From CAYOWQ01 sp964407695 (lineage in GTDB: Bacteria > Planctomycetota > Phycisphaerae > Phycisphaerales > SM1A02): 64,000 nt of DNA. A program made the translations under genes and the position numbers. Numbering within the stretch: the first letter of the stretch is position 1; each line of letters opens with the position of its first letter. This document shows, in pieces, positions 1 through 8,411 of the stretch. The notes under the pieces are model-generated. The model was not told where the DNA came from. It made no database searches and was given only the letters and a program-made list of their open reading frames with translations. Location: NCBI GenBank assembly GCA_964407695.1, contig CAYOWQ010000011.1, forward strand, positions 67,942 to 131,941, in the 5' to 3' direction.

Positions 1-563
1 AGCCGAATCAACGCTTCCTCGGGCCGGCCTAACTCGCCAGCAAGTTCAGAAGCCTTCAGATAGGGCTCGGCGGTCTGGCCATTGTCGATCAAGATGGCTG
101 TTTCGGCCGCAAACATGGCCGAATCGAAGTCGCCCATCTCTCGACAGTAGTCGGCCATGTCGAGGTACGCGCCAACCGTCCGCTGCGAGGCCGCTCGGTC
201 CTTCAGGAACTGGTAGAGCCGTTGATGATCTCCTTGGGTATACATGACCTCAGCAAGACCATGAGCAGTCTCGTTGTCGAGGGGGTTCTTGGCATAGGCC
301 ACCTCAAGGGCACGGCGAGCGGCGTCCAGATCACCCATTTTCTGCATGGATTGGCCGTATCGGGACTGGGCCTGCCAATCACCCGGGGCTTTGGCGATAA
401 TGCCCCCGTACTGCTCCGCCGCCTGTTCATAGCGGCCGTATTTGAAGTGCCAGTCACCCTTTTCCCTCATCACATCGATGGGCGGACTGGAGGCACACCC
501 CGTAATGGTGAGAAGAACGGCTATCCACACTCCCATAAGACATCGAATCATGGTTGTCTCCAT
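1..563 (-). CDS. TPR-repeat lipoprotein, 3' end cut by window edge
   Basis: The visible 187 residues start with a lipoprotein signal: charged residues, a hydrophobic run and the lipobox ITGC with Cys at residue 23. Helical TPR-like repeats follow from about residue 33 (W-F-YGRYEQAAEQY, then LDAARRALEVAYAKNP, then FDSAMFAAETAILID), so it is probably an outer-envelope scaffold. The start is ATG at 563, preceded by AGGAAG about 5 nt upstream on the minus strand; a second in-frame ATG at 551 is possible. The stop lies outside the window. The partner and function are unknown, but the neighbouring genes are also lipoproteins. Confidence 0.75.
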   Translation of the reverse strand, partial: METTMIRCLMGVWIAVLLTITGCASSPPIDVMREKGDWHFKYGRYEQAAEQYGGIIAKAPGDWQAQSRYGQSMQKMGDLDAARRALEVAYAKNPLDNETAHGLAEVMYTQGDHQRLYQFLKDRAASQRTVGAYLDMADYCREMGDFDSAMFAAETAILIDNGQTAEPYLKASELAGELGRPEEALIR

Positions 564-641
564 ACCACTTCCTGACGCTGATCTCGGGTCGAACTCAATG
601 GCCATCATAAGAAATCCCGCCTCCATCGGCCACGTTGGGCA

Positions 642-1073
642 ATGGGCATGAACATCGCCTTGGAATCCGGATGGTTCCCGATGGTCGTGTTGCGGCACAC
701 CTATCCGGGCTCGGCGGAGCCTCCACATCTTGACTGGCTTCTTGCTCGATCCTTGTCCGCGAACGAAGGATTGATCAGTTTTCGCGTGCTGCAGCGTCCG
801 GATGAGGTGCCGCCGGAATCGCCCATTGCCGCGATACGGATGTCTGATCATCGAGCCATGTATCTGGAGTACGAGGGACCGATTTCGGGCAATCGCGGGC
901 AGGTGACGCGGGCGGCGAGCGGTCTCGTCCAATGGCGTTGCCTCGGTGAGAACTCCATGAATTGCAACGTCACGTGGGAGGGCGGCATGATTGGAGCGTA
1001 CGCGATGGAGCGGATTGGACCCCTTGATTCCTCGCAATATCGAATTTTTCGCTTCCCATCCGCAACGGTCTGA
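642..1073 (+). CDS. conserved hypothetical protein (planctomycete type)
   Basis: A 143-residue protein with no signal peptide. Its middle contains MSDHRAMYLEYEGPISGNRG, which resembles a short conserved unknown family I recall from Planctomycetes with a DHRxxYLxYEGPxSxxRG block. No catalytic motif can be named. ATG 642 and ATG 648 are both possible starts and neither has a clear ribosome-binding site. It stands alone between two divergent and convergent neighbours. Function unknown. Confidence 0.55.
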   Translation: MGMNIALESGWFPMVVLRHTYPGSAEPPHLDWLLARSLSANEGLISFRVLQRPDEVPPESPIAAIRMSDHRAMYLEYEGPISGNRGQVTRAASGLVQWRCLGENSMNCNVTWEGGMIGAYAMERIGPLDSSQYRIFRFPSATV

Positions 1074-1182
1074 GGTAACAATGGTACCGAGAGGGGAGTA
1101 CAAGTCGACGTGACCTCGTCGTGGGATTGCCCGATGTGTTTGGGCGGCACCGCGTTTCCAACCTGATCTGGAGATGCCCCTC

Positions 1183-1578
1183 ATGGAAATTCGATCCCCT
1201 GGTTTAAGTGCTTCGCCACAGGGCGCGCTAAACACCACGCCGCCGGCGCAGCCGCTTCCAACGACCGTTTCGCCGCCACCGGGCGAAATGCCCGGGGGGA
1301 GTGACGGACCGCCGTGCTCCAAGATTCGGACCTTTGGAGCAATGAAGCGCCATGAGGACGAATGGTCTCGAACGCCGAATACGACCGGCCAGGGAGCCAT
1401 CCACGTCAAGACATTTCACGCCAAGCTCACTGAGGATTCCCTGACCTTTCTTGATCAATCCGTCAACGAGTGGCTTGACAATCATCCTCAATATGAGGTC
1501 AAGTTTGTCTCAACCACCATTGGCGAATTTACGGGAAAAATCAAGGAACCCCATCTGATCTGCATGGTCTGGGTGTAA
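1183..1578 (+). CDS. conserved hypothetical protein with proline-rich N-terminus
   Basis: A 131-residue product. The first 60 residues are Pro/Ser/Gly rich and probably disordered. The last 55 form a compact domain (VKTFHAKLTEDSLTFLDQSV, then EVKFVSTTIGEFTGK, then a hydrophobic end) that resembles a small conserved planctomycete domain of unknown role. I chose ATG 1183 over the in-frame ATG 1174 because GGAG at 1170-1173 is 9 nt upstream of 1183 but would abut 1174. It converges with the ycfL-like gene, only 4 nt apart. Confidence 0.6.
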   Translation: MEIRSPGLSASPQGALNTTPPAQPLPTTVSPPPGEMPGGSDGPPCSKIRTFGAMKRHEDEWSRTPNTTGQGAIHVKTFHAKLTEDSLTFLDQSVNEWLDNHPQYEVKFVSTTIGEFTGKIKEPHLICMVWV

Positions 1579-1582
1579 TCGC

Positions 1583-1990
1583 TCATCGCGACCAGCGAAC
1601 CTCCAGACGATAGGTCTTGGCACGGCTGTCCATCGCCTTCCCGTCGAGGTAGGCGGTCTGCTTCGGTTCCAACGCGAGAAAGTGCCAGCCCATCAACGGC
1701 CCGAGTTGCATACCGCCGTCGTCGTAGTAGAGGTATCGATAATCAATGAGGAGTTGGTGCTCTGAAAGGCTGCGAACCGGAGTCTGCACGTGAAGTGGAG
1801 TTCCGGAGTCGTTGGTGATGACTGCCGGTTGAAATCCAAGCCAGGGCTGCAGGGTTGGAGCCACGCTCACAACAGGGTTGTTGATCGGGGCGGGGTAGGG
1901 ATCGGCAAGCCCTGGACTGGGGGCGGTGTTTGACGAGCATCCTGACAACATAAAGGTCGCCAGGCAAAGGACCAAAGACGGGTATTTCAT
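1583..1990 (-). CDS. ycfL: YcfL-like (DUF1425) lipoprotein
   Basis: A 135-residue predicted lipoprotein whose signal ends in the lipobox LSGC. The rest matches the YcfL/DUF1425 pattern: a beta-rich domain with LLIDYRYLYYDDGGMQLGP, a conserved Trp (GWHFLAL) and a final strand pair TYRLEVRW. It is the last gene of a four-gene minus-strand operon and its ATG overlaps the upstream stop (ATGA). In gamma-proteobacteria ycfL lies beside lpoB, the outer-membrane activator of penicillin-binding protein PBP1b, and the same association is seen here. Its molecular role is not known. Confidence 0.7.
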   Translation of the reverse strand: MKYPSLVLCLATFMLSGCSSNTAPSPGLADPYPAPINNPVVSVAPTLQPWLGFQPAVITNDSGTPLHVQTPVRSLSEHQLLIDYRYLYYDDGGMQLGPLMGWHFLALEPKQTAYLDGKAMDSRAKTYRLEVRWSR

Positions 1991-3405
1991 TCCTGATTTT
2001 CCTTGTCTAGACCACCATTCGAACCTGAGGCACAGATGCGAAGCCACCCATTGGAGTATGGCCGTAGCCGGGCATTCTCATCAACAAAGACATCGTCCGA
2101 TGCCGCCTTGTTCCCTGGGGATCCTACGAGCCACGCCGGCTGCGAGCTGTCGTCACCATGAAGTCGCAGATACACCGCTCGTGGCCGGCCCGGAGCGCCC
2201 GGTCGGAAGTCAGGAAGGACAACTCGGGGCATCGGCTCACCGACGGTCGGGATCCACCCACTGGCGCCACCCGAGAGCGTCGAACCGAGAGCCACCTGGA
2301 CTTCAAGAGTGCAGGGCCGCAAAACCTTTACCGGCACGAAGTAGATCGACTGCGGCGCAAACTCGAGGTAGCGAGTGTCGGCGTGCGAGCCCGCCTTGGC
2401 CAGCAGACCGGCAAGAATCGCTGCGCCACCGGCGATCATGGCCTCATTCGAATCATGGTCGGCGCCGATGATGACCGCCGCGGCCCCGCCCGCAACAAGC
2501 AGGTTCCCCGTAGCGCTTTTGATCTTCCGCACATTTTCGAGATTGTTCCATCGAAGATCCTGCGCCAATTGATCCACGTCGCACACGGCATCGGCACGTG
2601 CGAGTTCCAGGCCATCGGCACGAATGATCAAAGGACCGCGCCGTCGCTCCTGAGGAACAAATCGTGTCAGGCTGTCATCGGCGCCATAGGCAGTCTTCGT
2701 CGGTCCCTTGCCGAAATCGACCATGAGAATCGTGTCGTAGTCGCCCGATCGAATGACGTCCGCGACAGACTGCATGCCCGGGCTGATCCTGGTTGCCGCT
2801 CGAAGCAGATCGTCACGACCCGACGCGCCGCTGAGCGCAGCGGCCGTTGCCTGCATCAAGAATCCCAACGTGAAATTGGAATCCGTCACGGAATAATCCG
2901 CTCGCTGATCGCTTCCGAAATCCGCCAATCGAAAGAGGGAGTTGGCTGCGGCAGCTCTTGCATTCTCCCAATCGTCCAGCAACGCATACTGCACTGCGGT
3001 CCAGTAGTAGGCGAGTGCTTGCTCGAACGGCTCACCTTTCCAGATTCGAACACCTTCGAAGAAAAGAACCGCCGCTGCCGTTCGATCTTTGTTCAATCCG
3101 GCCGTTGAGAGCATGTCGAAGGTCCGGTGAAGAACCTCTGCACCCTCTCGGTTGTCCCCATCAGCGAGTGCCGCCAGGCCGAGCCGAAGGTTGTTGAGGA
3201 TGTATTGCTCGTCTCGAACCTCCGCCGCCGGGCGAAGTTTGTCTCTCGTCTCCGTGAATCGGTAGTCGTAGTAATCCCGAATCGCAGCCATGTTGCGAGG
3301 CGCATCGCACCCCGAAAGGACGGCGAGTTGCAGAATCGCGCCGGCAGCCGCTGCCCAACTCAAGCAGCAAACTCGAATCGAACGTTTTCGCACCCTGCTA
3401 GTCAT
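1987..3405 (-). CDS. COG3014-like lipoprotein of the Lpo/YcfL cluster
   Basis: A 472-residue predicted lipoprotein with lipobox LSGC (Cys 33). The N-terminal half is helical and TPR-like (LAALADGDNREGAEVLHRTF, ALAYYWTAVQYALLDDWENA). The centre has two glycine-rich hydrophobic stretches (LLVAGGAAAVIIGAD, MIAGGAAILAGLLA) and the C-terminal part is beta-rich. This layout and its place between lpoB-like and ycfL-like genes fit the COG3014 family; I assign it from context and architecture. ATG 3405 overlaps the preceding stop by 8 nt and its own stop overlaps the next start. The open frame extends further upstream, but only as a shadow of the neighbouring gene. Confidence 0.6.
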   Translation of the reverse strand: MTSRVRKRSIRVCCLSWAAAAGAILQLAVLSGCDAPRNMAAIRDYYDYRFTETRDKLRPAAEVRDEQYILNNLRLGLAALADGDNREGAEVLHRTFDMLSTAGLNKDRTAAAVLFFEGVRIWKGEPFEQALAYYWTAVQYALLDDWENARAAAANSLFRLADFGSDQRADYSVTDSNFTLGFLMQATAAALSGASGRDDLLRAATRISPGMQSVADVIRSGDYDTILMVDFGKGPTKTAYGADDSLTRFVPQERRRGPLIIRADGLELARADAVCDVDQLAQDLRWNNLENVRKIKSATGNLLVAGGAAAVIIGADHDSNEAMIAGGAAILAGLLAKAGSHADTRYLEFAPQSIYFVPVKVLRPCTLEVQVALGSTLSGGASGWIPTVGEPMPRVVLPDFRPGAPGRPRAVYLRLHGDDSSQPAWLVGSPGNKAASDDVFVDENARLRPYSNGWLRICASGSNGGLDKENQE

Positions 3406-3970
3406 ACGTCCTGCCTGACACCGATCGCTTGATCTCCCACGAGTCTTCCCAGACGAGCGACGCCGTCTCAAGATTGACCAGCTGGTAGTCGCACAAATAC
3501 GCATCGCTGCGGCCGCTCCCGGAGGTGGTGGTGAGAGCCTCAAATGTGGCCGTCAACACGTGTGTCGGCTTTATTCGCTGTTCCGGTGGTTCCGGGTCGC
3601 CGAGTTCCGCGGCGATGATCGGCCAGCGCTCCGGGGGCACCACCCAGAGCAACGAGTGCTCCTGGCTCACGGTGCTTTCCGCCAGTCTGGCGCGAAGTCG
3701 ACCAACATAAAGCCACTTCTCATCTTCCGGGATGATTTGCTGGGTATGGTTGGCGACCTTGGCGATCGAAATCACCCACGGCGTTTCTCGGGATCCACGA
3801 TTCACGATGGCGGCGTCTTGGACAAATGATCGCGACATCTGCTCTGTCATATCGACCAGGTCGACGCTGCGAAGAAATGACGTCGTCGGCCCGGGTGTCG
3901 CCCCGCAGCCGACCAGGGCCAGCACCCAATGGCCAGAGGCCAGAATGACAAGACCTCGAAGACTCACCAC
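3398..3970 (-). CDS. LpoB-like lipoprotein, second (divergent) copy
   Basis: 190 residues from a GTG start, with a hydrophobic signal and a Cys at residue 22 (ALVGC). The body follows the LpoB pattern: a short DMTEQMSRSF helix, then a central strand WVISIAKVANHT, then a VLTATFEALTT strand and LCDYQLVNLETASLVWEDSW near the end. LpoB proteins are outer-membrane-anchored and reach the periplasm to stimulate peptidoglycan synthases. It lies 21 nt behind the first LpoB-like gene, so a tandem duplication that then diverged is likely. No good Shine-Dalgarno is seen, so it may be translationally coupled. Confidence 0.6.
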   Translation of the reverse strand: MVSLRGLVILASGHWVLALVGCGATPGPTTSFLRSVDLVDMTEQMSRSFVQDAAIVNRGSRETPWVISIAKVANHTQQIIPEDEKWLYVGRLRARLAESTVSQEHSLLWVVPPERWPIIAAELGDPEPPEQRIKPTHVLTATFEALTTTSGSGRSDAYLCDYQLVNLETASLVWEDSWEIKRSVSGRTYD

Positions 3971-3991
3971 GACCGAAGCATCCGCATCAAC

Positions 3992-4588
3992 TCACTGATA
4001 TTTCACTTCGTAGGATTTCTCCCAGACGATTGCGCCGGGGCCGACGTCGGGCCCGCTTGTTGCAGTTCGAAGCTGGACCAGTTGGAAACTCAGGAGGTAA
4101 TACTGCGTATTGCCCGAGGGCATGTCGAGGACCTCACAGGTCAGCACGTAGTCCGCCCGGGACTGATAGGCGGTCGCCGACGACGCGGGATCTTTCCCGC
4201 CGTACTCACGGTCTCGTTGTGATTCCACAAACTGCCGTTCCCGGATGAACTCAAGTCCGTTGCGGGCGCCAGATTCGTTGAGCAGCGAGCGAAGCCGCAC
4301 CAGAAAGACCTGCCAGTTCATGTGCGGATTCGTGGTTTTGTTCTCAATCTCACCGACGAAGATCTTGGGCCGATTCGACGAGTTCACCACATCGAGGCGG
4401 GACGCGAGGTCCATTGCCATCTGATCCGTGGCGGTGACAAGGTCCTTGCTTCGCAGCGTCGTGGAACCCAATTCTGACGCTGAATCGGACGAAGGGTCCA
4501 TGCGATTTCCCGATTGACCCTGATTGGGCGAGTTGCAGGCCGCCAACCCAATCATGAGGCCGATTCCGACCGCCATCCATCGAAACAT
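3992..4588 (-). CDS. lpoB: LpoB-like penicillin-binding-protein activator
   Basis: 198 residues with lipobox GLAAC (Cys 18), a Ser/Asp-rich linker of about 25 residues, then the LpoB fold: DLVTATDQMAMDLASRL, PKIFVGEIENKT, FIRERQFVESQ, and YYLLSFQLVQLRTA ending in WEKSYEVKY. It is known as an outer-membrane lipoprotein that activates a peptidoglycan synthase. The start ATG 4588 has GGAGAT upstream, and an in-frame ATG at 4627 lacks a signal for export. It is the first gene of the operon. Its target here is unclear because many planctomycetes lack class A penicillin-binding proteins. Confidence 0.7.
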   Translation of the reverse strand: MFRWMAVGIGLMIGLAACNSPNQGQSGNRMDPSSDSASELGSTTLRSKDLVTATDQMAMDLASRLDVVNSSNRPKIFVGEIENKTTNPHMNWQVFLVRLRSLLNESGARNGLEFIRERQFVESQRDREYGGKDPASSATAYQSRADYVLTCEVLDMPSGNTQYYLLSFQLVQLRTATSGPDVGPGAIVWEKSYEVKYQ

Positions 4589-4681
4589 GTGGATCTCCGA
4601 AGGTGCCGCGCATGTGTGAATCGACATGCGAACTCGATGATAGACACGCGCGATTCTCTGAATCTTCCAATCCGCAATTGA

Positions 4682-4711
4682 AAGCGAGCCGGTCGATCGA
4701 CCGGCTCGCTT
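4682..4711. terminator. 30-nt perfect palindrome, probable terminator
   Basis: A perfect inverted repeat with half-site AAGCGAGCCGGTCGA, lying between the stop of the STN-domain gene and the start of the lpoB operon. On the minus strand it is followed by TTCAATT, so it could end the STN-domain transcript, although the U run is short. A perfect centre with no loop could also be a dimeric operator. Confidence 0.5.
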
Positions 4712-4735
4712 GGGGTTCCAAAATGAACTCGAATC

Positions 4736-5713
4736 TCAGTTACCGGCGGCGCCGCCAAATTCGCCGGCATCAGTCTGGCGGAATCCCTGGTTCTTCGCAA
4801 AATCGATGCTGGTGGTCAGACCGACGTATCGCGGCCCGCCGGCCACCGCTCGTGTAGGCTTCGGAGCAAAGGGGTATCCGCCGATCTGGCGATGAATGTA
4901 GTCAGGGGCGCGAACGATGAGCACTCCCTGCCAATACCTGATGCTGGCGGCGTCACCGCCGTTATCGATCCAGGCCTCGGGTTCAACGCTTTCAGTGATC
5001 AGGTCAATGATCTCATCAACCTTCTCGCTTTCCGGAACACGATCGACCTCATCATTATTCTGCTGGATCAAGCCCCCGCCACCGCTGCCGCCATTGCCGC
5101 CCGATCCTCCGCCACCGCCACCACCAAAGCCACCGCCACCGCCGCCACCGCCGGATCCGCCGTTGTTGCCCTGATTGATGGCTGCATCAAGGTCGAATTC
5201 GGGCGCATTGGTGAACTTGGGAACATCAAAGAGGAGGTCGCGGATCGGGTAGTATCGGATCTCTCGAGCAGCCTCCGCGCCGAGTCGCTCCTTTGTCCCG
5301 ACTTCGACGTATCCCTTGCGAAGCTGCCAGGTGCATGGTTCAACGTCAGCACATTGTTCAAGCACCATCTCAAGAACATCGAGGGCCGGCTTGTCTTCAA
5401 CCTTGAGATTGATCTCCGTTGAAGGGTCGATGCCTGTGCCCACCTTGTCATCGTTGAATCGGCCGACAATGTCGATGCCGAGTTGCGTCTTGATGTAGTT
5501 GATCGCGTCTCGCGCGGAAGTGTCCTTGAAGTCCACGCTGATATCGGTGTAGAGCAAAGCGCCAAGCATCGATGCCTTGCTGGTGTTGTTCCTCTCGGCG
5601 TCCATTCGCTTCTGCTGAACGTGCGCAATCCGTTCGGCGAGCGACTGGCCCAAGCCGGCCGAAGCAAGCGCTACAGCCGCGCAGGAGGCGATCAGAATGG
5701 AGCGGGGATTCAT
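4736..5713 (-). CDS. secreted STN-domain protein with glycine-rich linker
   Basis: 325 residues. A signal peptide (LIASCAAVALASAGLGQS) is followed by a charged helix and an STN/secretin-N-like segment at about residues 55-120 (DFKDTSARDAINYIKTQLGI, then INLKVEDKPALDVLEMVLEQ), which fits the short repeat at the mouth of secretins and TonB-system proteins. Residues about 185-215 are almost pure glycine. A second small domain follows (IIDLITESVEPEAW, VLIVRAPDYIHRQIGG). There is no secretin barrel, so it is not GspD itself. Such proteins are common in planctomycetes but their role is unknown. A periplasmic partner of a secretion or pilus system is possible. Confidence 0.6.
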   Translation of the reverse strand: MNPRSILIASCAAVALASAGLGQSLAERIAHVQQKRMDAERNNTSKASMLGALLYTDISVDFKDTSARDAINYIKTQLGIDIVGRFNDDKVGTGIDPSTEINLKVEDKPALDVLEMVLEQCADVEPCTWQLRKGYVEVGTKERLGAEAAREIRYYPIRDLLFDVPKFTNAPEFDLDAAINQGNNGGSGGGGGGGGFGGGGGGGSGGNGGSGGGGLIQQNNDEVDRVPESEKVDEIIDLITESVEPEAWIDNGGDAASIRYWQGVLIVRAPDYIHRQIGGYPFAPKPTRAVAGGPRYVGLTTSIDFAKNQGFRQTDAGEFGGAAGN

Positions 5714-5822
5714 GGAGGCGATCTCCTTTGAACAAATTGAGGCCGGGCGCAGCCCTGTATCCTAGTCGGCAATTAAACCAGCCGGAACCAGATTCGGTTG
5801 CGGCCGAATCGGTCCGCCTGGC

Positions 5823-7424
5823 TCAGGGTTTGACGTCCATTTGGGGTTCCGAGTTCCATTCCGGCCGATTCTGAGCGAATTCAACCGGGATCCGGATGGA
5901 TCCAAGGGCCTGAAGCGGCTTCTTTTCGTTATCAATACCTGCGGCTTCAACACGAATGAGCCTTGCTTCGCGGCCAAACTCAGGGAGGGCCATACGAAAC
6001 ATACCGTCCACAATGCGAACATCGATGCGGGAGAGCACCCGCTGATTCGCGCGAGGAAAATTGACCGCCGCGGTGGCCTCCAGATCCTCCGTGTTCGGTG
6101 GTGGATGGAGTTCATCGACCTGCCCGTCCCGGGCAGTCTCGACGATCAGGACAGCTGAACCTGAAGTCATTCCCGGCACCTCGCCGACCAGATCCTTCCC
6201 TTCGAGTCTCAGGGTGATTCCGTCGGTGGCCGGCCCAAGTGCGATTCGAGTTCCAGGATCGCCGATCAGGTTGTAGAGGCGGACATGCATCGCTCGAAGA
6301 TCGTGCAGGCTCGATGGCCACCGCGCCACCTTGGCAATGGGAGACATCATGGTGTCGATGGCCCGATCCTTGGAGTCCACCTGCAGCATGGATCTTGAAG
6401 CCTGGAGGTCCAGCGCGCCGATCGTTGGGGTCTGCTTCTCGAGGAGCAACTCCGTGACATCCTTCTCCAGGATTGCCGACGCATAGGGATGCGTGATGCG
6501 GCTTCCCGCAATGACTGCAATCGGTCCCCCGGGAGCAAGCAGCATGGCTTCCGAGAGACTCGGCCGCCCATCGGCAAGGTCGTACCAGCCGCAGCTGCAG
6601 CAGGCGAGCACTGCAATAGGAAGATCTGCGCCAGGTTCCGTAAGCTTGGACAAGTCGTCGGCGACAATGAGCGGAATACGTTGATCACGCCAGTGCATTC
6701 GGTCGAACCCGCGGTCGTACCCATGTCCCACATAGTTGAAGAGAATCGCCGGCTCCGCGAGTCGCCGAAGTGACATCTCGGGAAGCTTCGACGGTGGCGG
6801 GCAATACACCGAAGTCGGCGAGGCGTAGGTCATGCCCAGGTCGCACGCATCCGGCACGACCGTGTTGACCATGACGCGAAACATGCGATCGATCAAGACG
6901 TCGTAAAGCCCGAAGCGACCTTCGGATGCGAGGTAGTTGATCCGCCATCGCCAGGAGCCCTGCGAAGCGTCGGATTCGTAACGCTTGATCTTGGCGAGAA
7001 CCGACGCCGCTTCTTCATTGGACCCCACTGGAACGCGGCCGAGCGCCACGTCAGGAAGGCTGTCGTCATCGAGTTGCTGATACGGGTCGTCGGTGGCGTA
7101 GGTGTCATCAACTCGCCGACGCAGCGTCGGATCATTCTGCGGGAAATAGAAGGTCGGAATCCCCTCCGCGCCAACATCGCCGAGAAGCAGAATCGCCGAA
7201 TCACCCTCGGCCCCCCTGACCTGTTCGCGAATGAGCGTTCGCAGTGACTCCGGGGAGATTCCGTCGGAGGGATCCACAGCCAGCATTTTGACGTCCCATT
7301 CGGGCTCGCGGTGGACCCTCCATGACTCGGCGGATTCAGCCAGAGGTTTCGGGTACACGATGACGTATCGCCCGTGGGCGGACACCAGCGACATCGTGAG
7401 CATTGCAATCGCATGAAACATCAA
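5823..7424 (-). CDS. secreted C25 (gingipain-fold) cysteine peptidase
   Basis: 533 residues with an N-terminal signal (MLTMSLVSAHG). The central region is a caspase/gingipain-like peptidase domain: strand AILLLGDVG, the LPDVALGRVPVGSNEEA segment (the G-R-x-P seen in C25 enzymes), the catalytic His in NYVGHG (H234) and the catalytic Cys in VLACCSCGW (most likely C276). A C-terminal beta-rich domain from about residue 400 carries no obvious sorting signal. Family members cleave after Arg or Lys, or mature surface proteins; the substrate here is unknown. The STN protein follows on the same strand after 109 nt. Confidence 0.75.
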   Translation of the reverse strand: MMFHAIAMLTMSLVSAHGRYVIVYPKPLAESAESWRVHREPEWDVKMLAVDPSDGISPESLRTLIREQVRGAEGDSAILLLGDVGAEGIPTFYFPQNDPTLRRRVDDTYATDDPYQQLDDDSLPDVALGRVPVGSNEEAASVLAKIKRYESDASQGSWRWRINYLASEGRFGLYDVLIDRMFRVMVNTVVPDACDLGMTYASPTSVYCPPPSKLPEMSLRRLAEPAILFNYVGHGYDRGFDRMHWRDQRIPLIVADDLSKLTEPGADLPIAVLACCSCGWYDLADGRPSLSEAMLLAPGGPIAVIAGSRITHPYASAILEKDVTELLLEKQTPTIGALDLQASRSMLQVDSKDRAIDTMMSPIAKVARWPSSLHDLRAMHVRLYNLIGDPGTRIALGPATDGITLRLEGKDLVGEVPGMTSGSAVLIVETARDGQVDELHPPPNTEDLEATAAVNFPRANQRVLSRIDVRIVDGMFRMALPEFGREARLIRVEAAGIDNEKKPLQALGSIRIPVEFAQNRPEWNSEPQMDVKP

Positions 7425-7502
7425 AACCTCCGACGCCGATCTCGCGTGAACGATTACGGCCGATGATCACGACCAAGGATAGCGCATGCCCTCGCTTCAG
7501 CG

Positions 7503-7508
7503 TATAAC
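7503..7508 (+). promoter_or_regulatory. candidate -10 element, leaderless start
   Basis: TATAAC lies 6 nt before ATG 7515, so transcription would begin at or next to the start codon. No good -35 hexamer is visible at 16-18 nt. Confidence 0.3.
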
Positions 7509-7514
7509 CAACGC

Positions 7515-8411
7515 ATGAGTGACGCGGTTCTAACGATTGCCTGGGTCGGCACCGGAGTGATGGGGGGATCAATGGCTGGACACCTGCTTAAGGCTGGACA
7601 TCGCCTGCGAGTCCATTCGCGGACGCGATCAAAGGCTGAAGGTCTCCTGTCCCACGGAGCTGTATGGGTCGCCAGCCCCGCAGAGGCTGCCGAGGGAGCT
7701 GACATGGCGGTCTCGATGGTGGGCTTTCCCCACGACGTTCGCGACGTGTGCATCGGCGAGCGTGGGTTTGCTGCGGCACGCGGGTTTTCGGGGGTTGTCA
7801 TTGACATGACCACATCTCGACCCAGTCTGGCCGTCGAGGTCGAGACCGTTCTGGCCTCACGCGGCATCGCCGCAATTGATGCGCCGGTCTCCGGAGGCGA
7901 TATCGGTGCTCGAAATGCAACGCTTTCGATCATGGTGGGGGGGCAGTCGGCCGCGGTTGAGAAAGTGTTGCCACTGCTTCAACTCATGGGAAAGACCATC
8001 GTTCATCACGGCGGTGCCGGCCGCGGCCAGCACGCGAAGATGGTCAATCAGATCCTGATTGCCTCAATGATGATGGGGGTGTGCGAAGGTTTGTTGTACG
8101 CCGAGCGATCGAAGCTCGATCCCGAAAAAGTCATTCAAAGTGTCGGCAGTGGGGCGGCGGGGTCGTGGTCCATCAACAACCTTGGGCCACGGATCGCTCG
8201 CGGCGACTTTGAGCCCGGGTTCTATGTCGAACACTTCCTCAAGGACCTCGCCATTGCCTTGGAGGAGGCGTCGGCGATGCACCTGGCCCTTCCCGGCCTT
8301 GCCCTGGCACGACAGTTCTATGAAGCCACGCGTGCGATGGGACTTGGCCGAAAGGGCACGCAGGCCTTGTACCTTGCTCTTCGAGCTTTGAGCCAGCCCC
8401 TTCCCGCTTAG
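7515..8411 (+). CDS. NAD(P)-dependent 3-hydroxyisobutyrate-dehydrogenase-family reductase
   Basis: 298 residues, the normal family length. A Rossmann domain opens with IAWVGTGVMGGSMAGHLL (GxGxMG nucleotide motif), the substrate loop is DAPVSGGDIGA, and the catalytic lysine lies in GRGQHAKMVNQ. The C-terminal helical domain is complete. Relatives reduce or oxidise small beta-hydroxyacids (3-hydroxyisobutyrate, tartronate semialdehyde, glyoxylate or succinic semialdehyde); the substrate cannot be read from sequence. The first cofactor-selective position after strand 2 is VHSRTRSKA, and the Arg residues suggest NADP. It converges with, and overlaps by 4 nt, the MBL-like gene. Confidence 0.85.
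   Translation: MSDAVLTIAWVGTGVMGGSMAGHLLKAGHRLRVHSRTRSKAEGLLSHGAVWVASPAEAAEGADMAVSMVGFPHDVRDVCIGERGFAAARGFSGVVIDMTTSRPSLAVEVETVLASRGIAAIDAPVSGGDIGARNATLSIMVGGQSAAVEKVLPLLQLMGKTIVHHGGAGRGQHAKMVNQILIASMMMGVCEGLLYAERSKLDPEKVIQSVGSGAAGSWSINNLGPRIARGDFEPGFYVEHFLKDLAIALEEASAMHLALPGLALARQFYEATRAMGLGRKGTQALYLALRALSQPLPA

Noticed and set aside
2158..3108. 316-codon plus-strand frame.
   Set aside because: Antisense to the COG3014-like gene of a coupled operon; no start signal.
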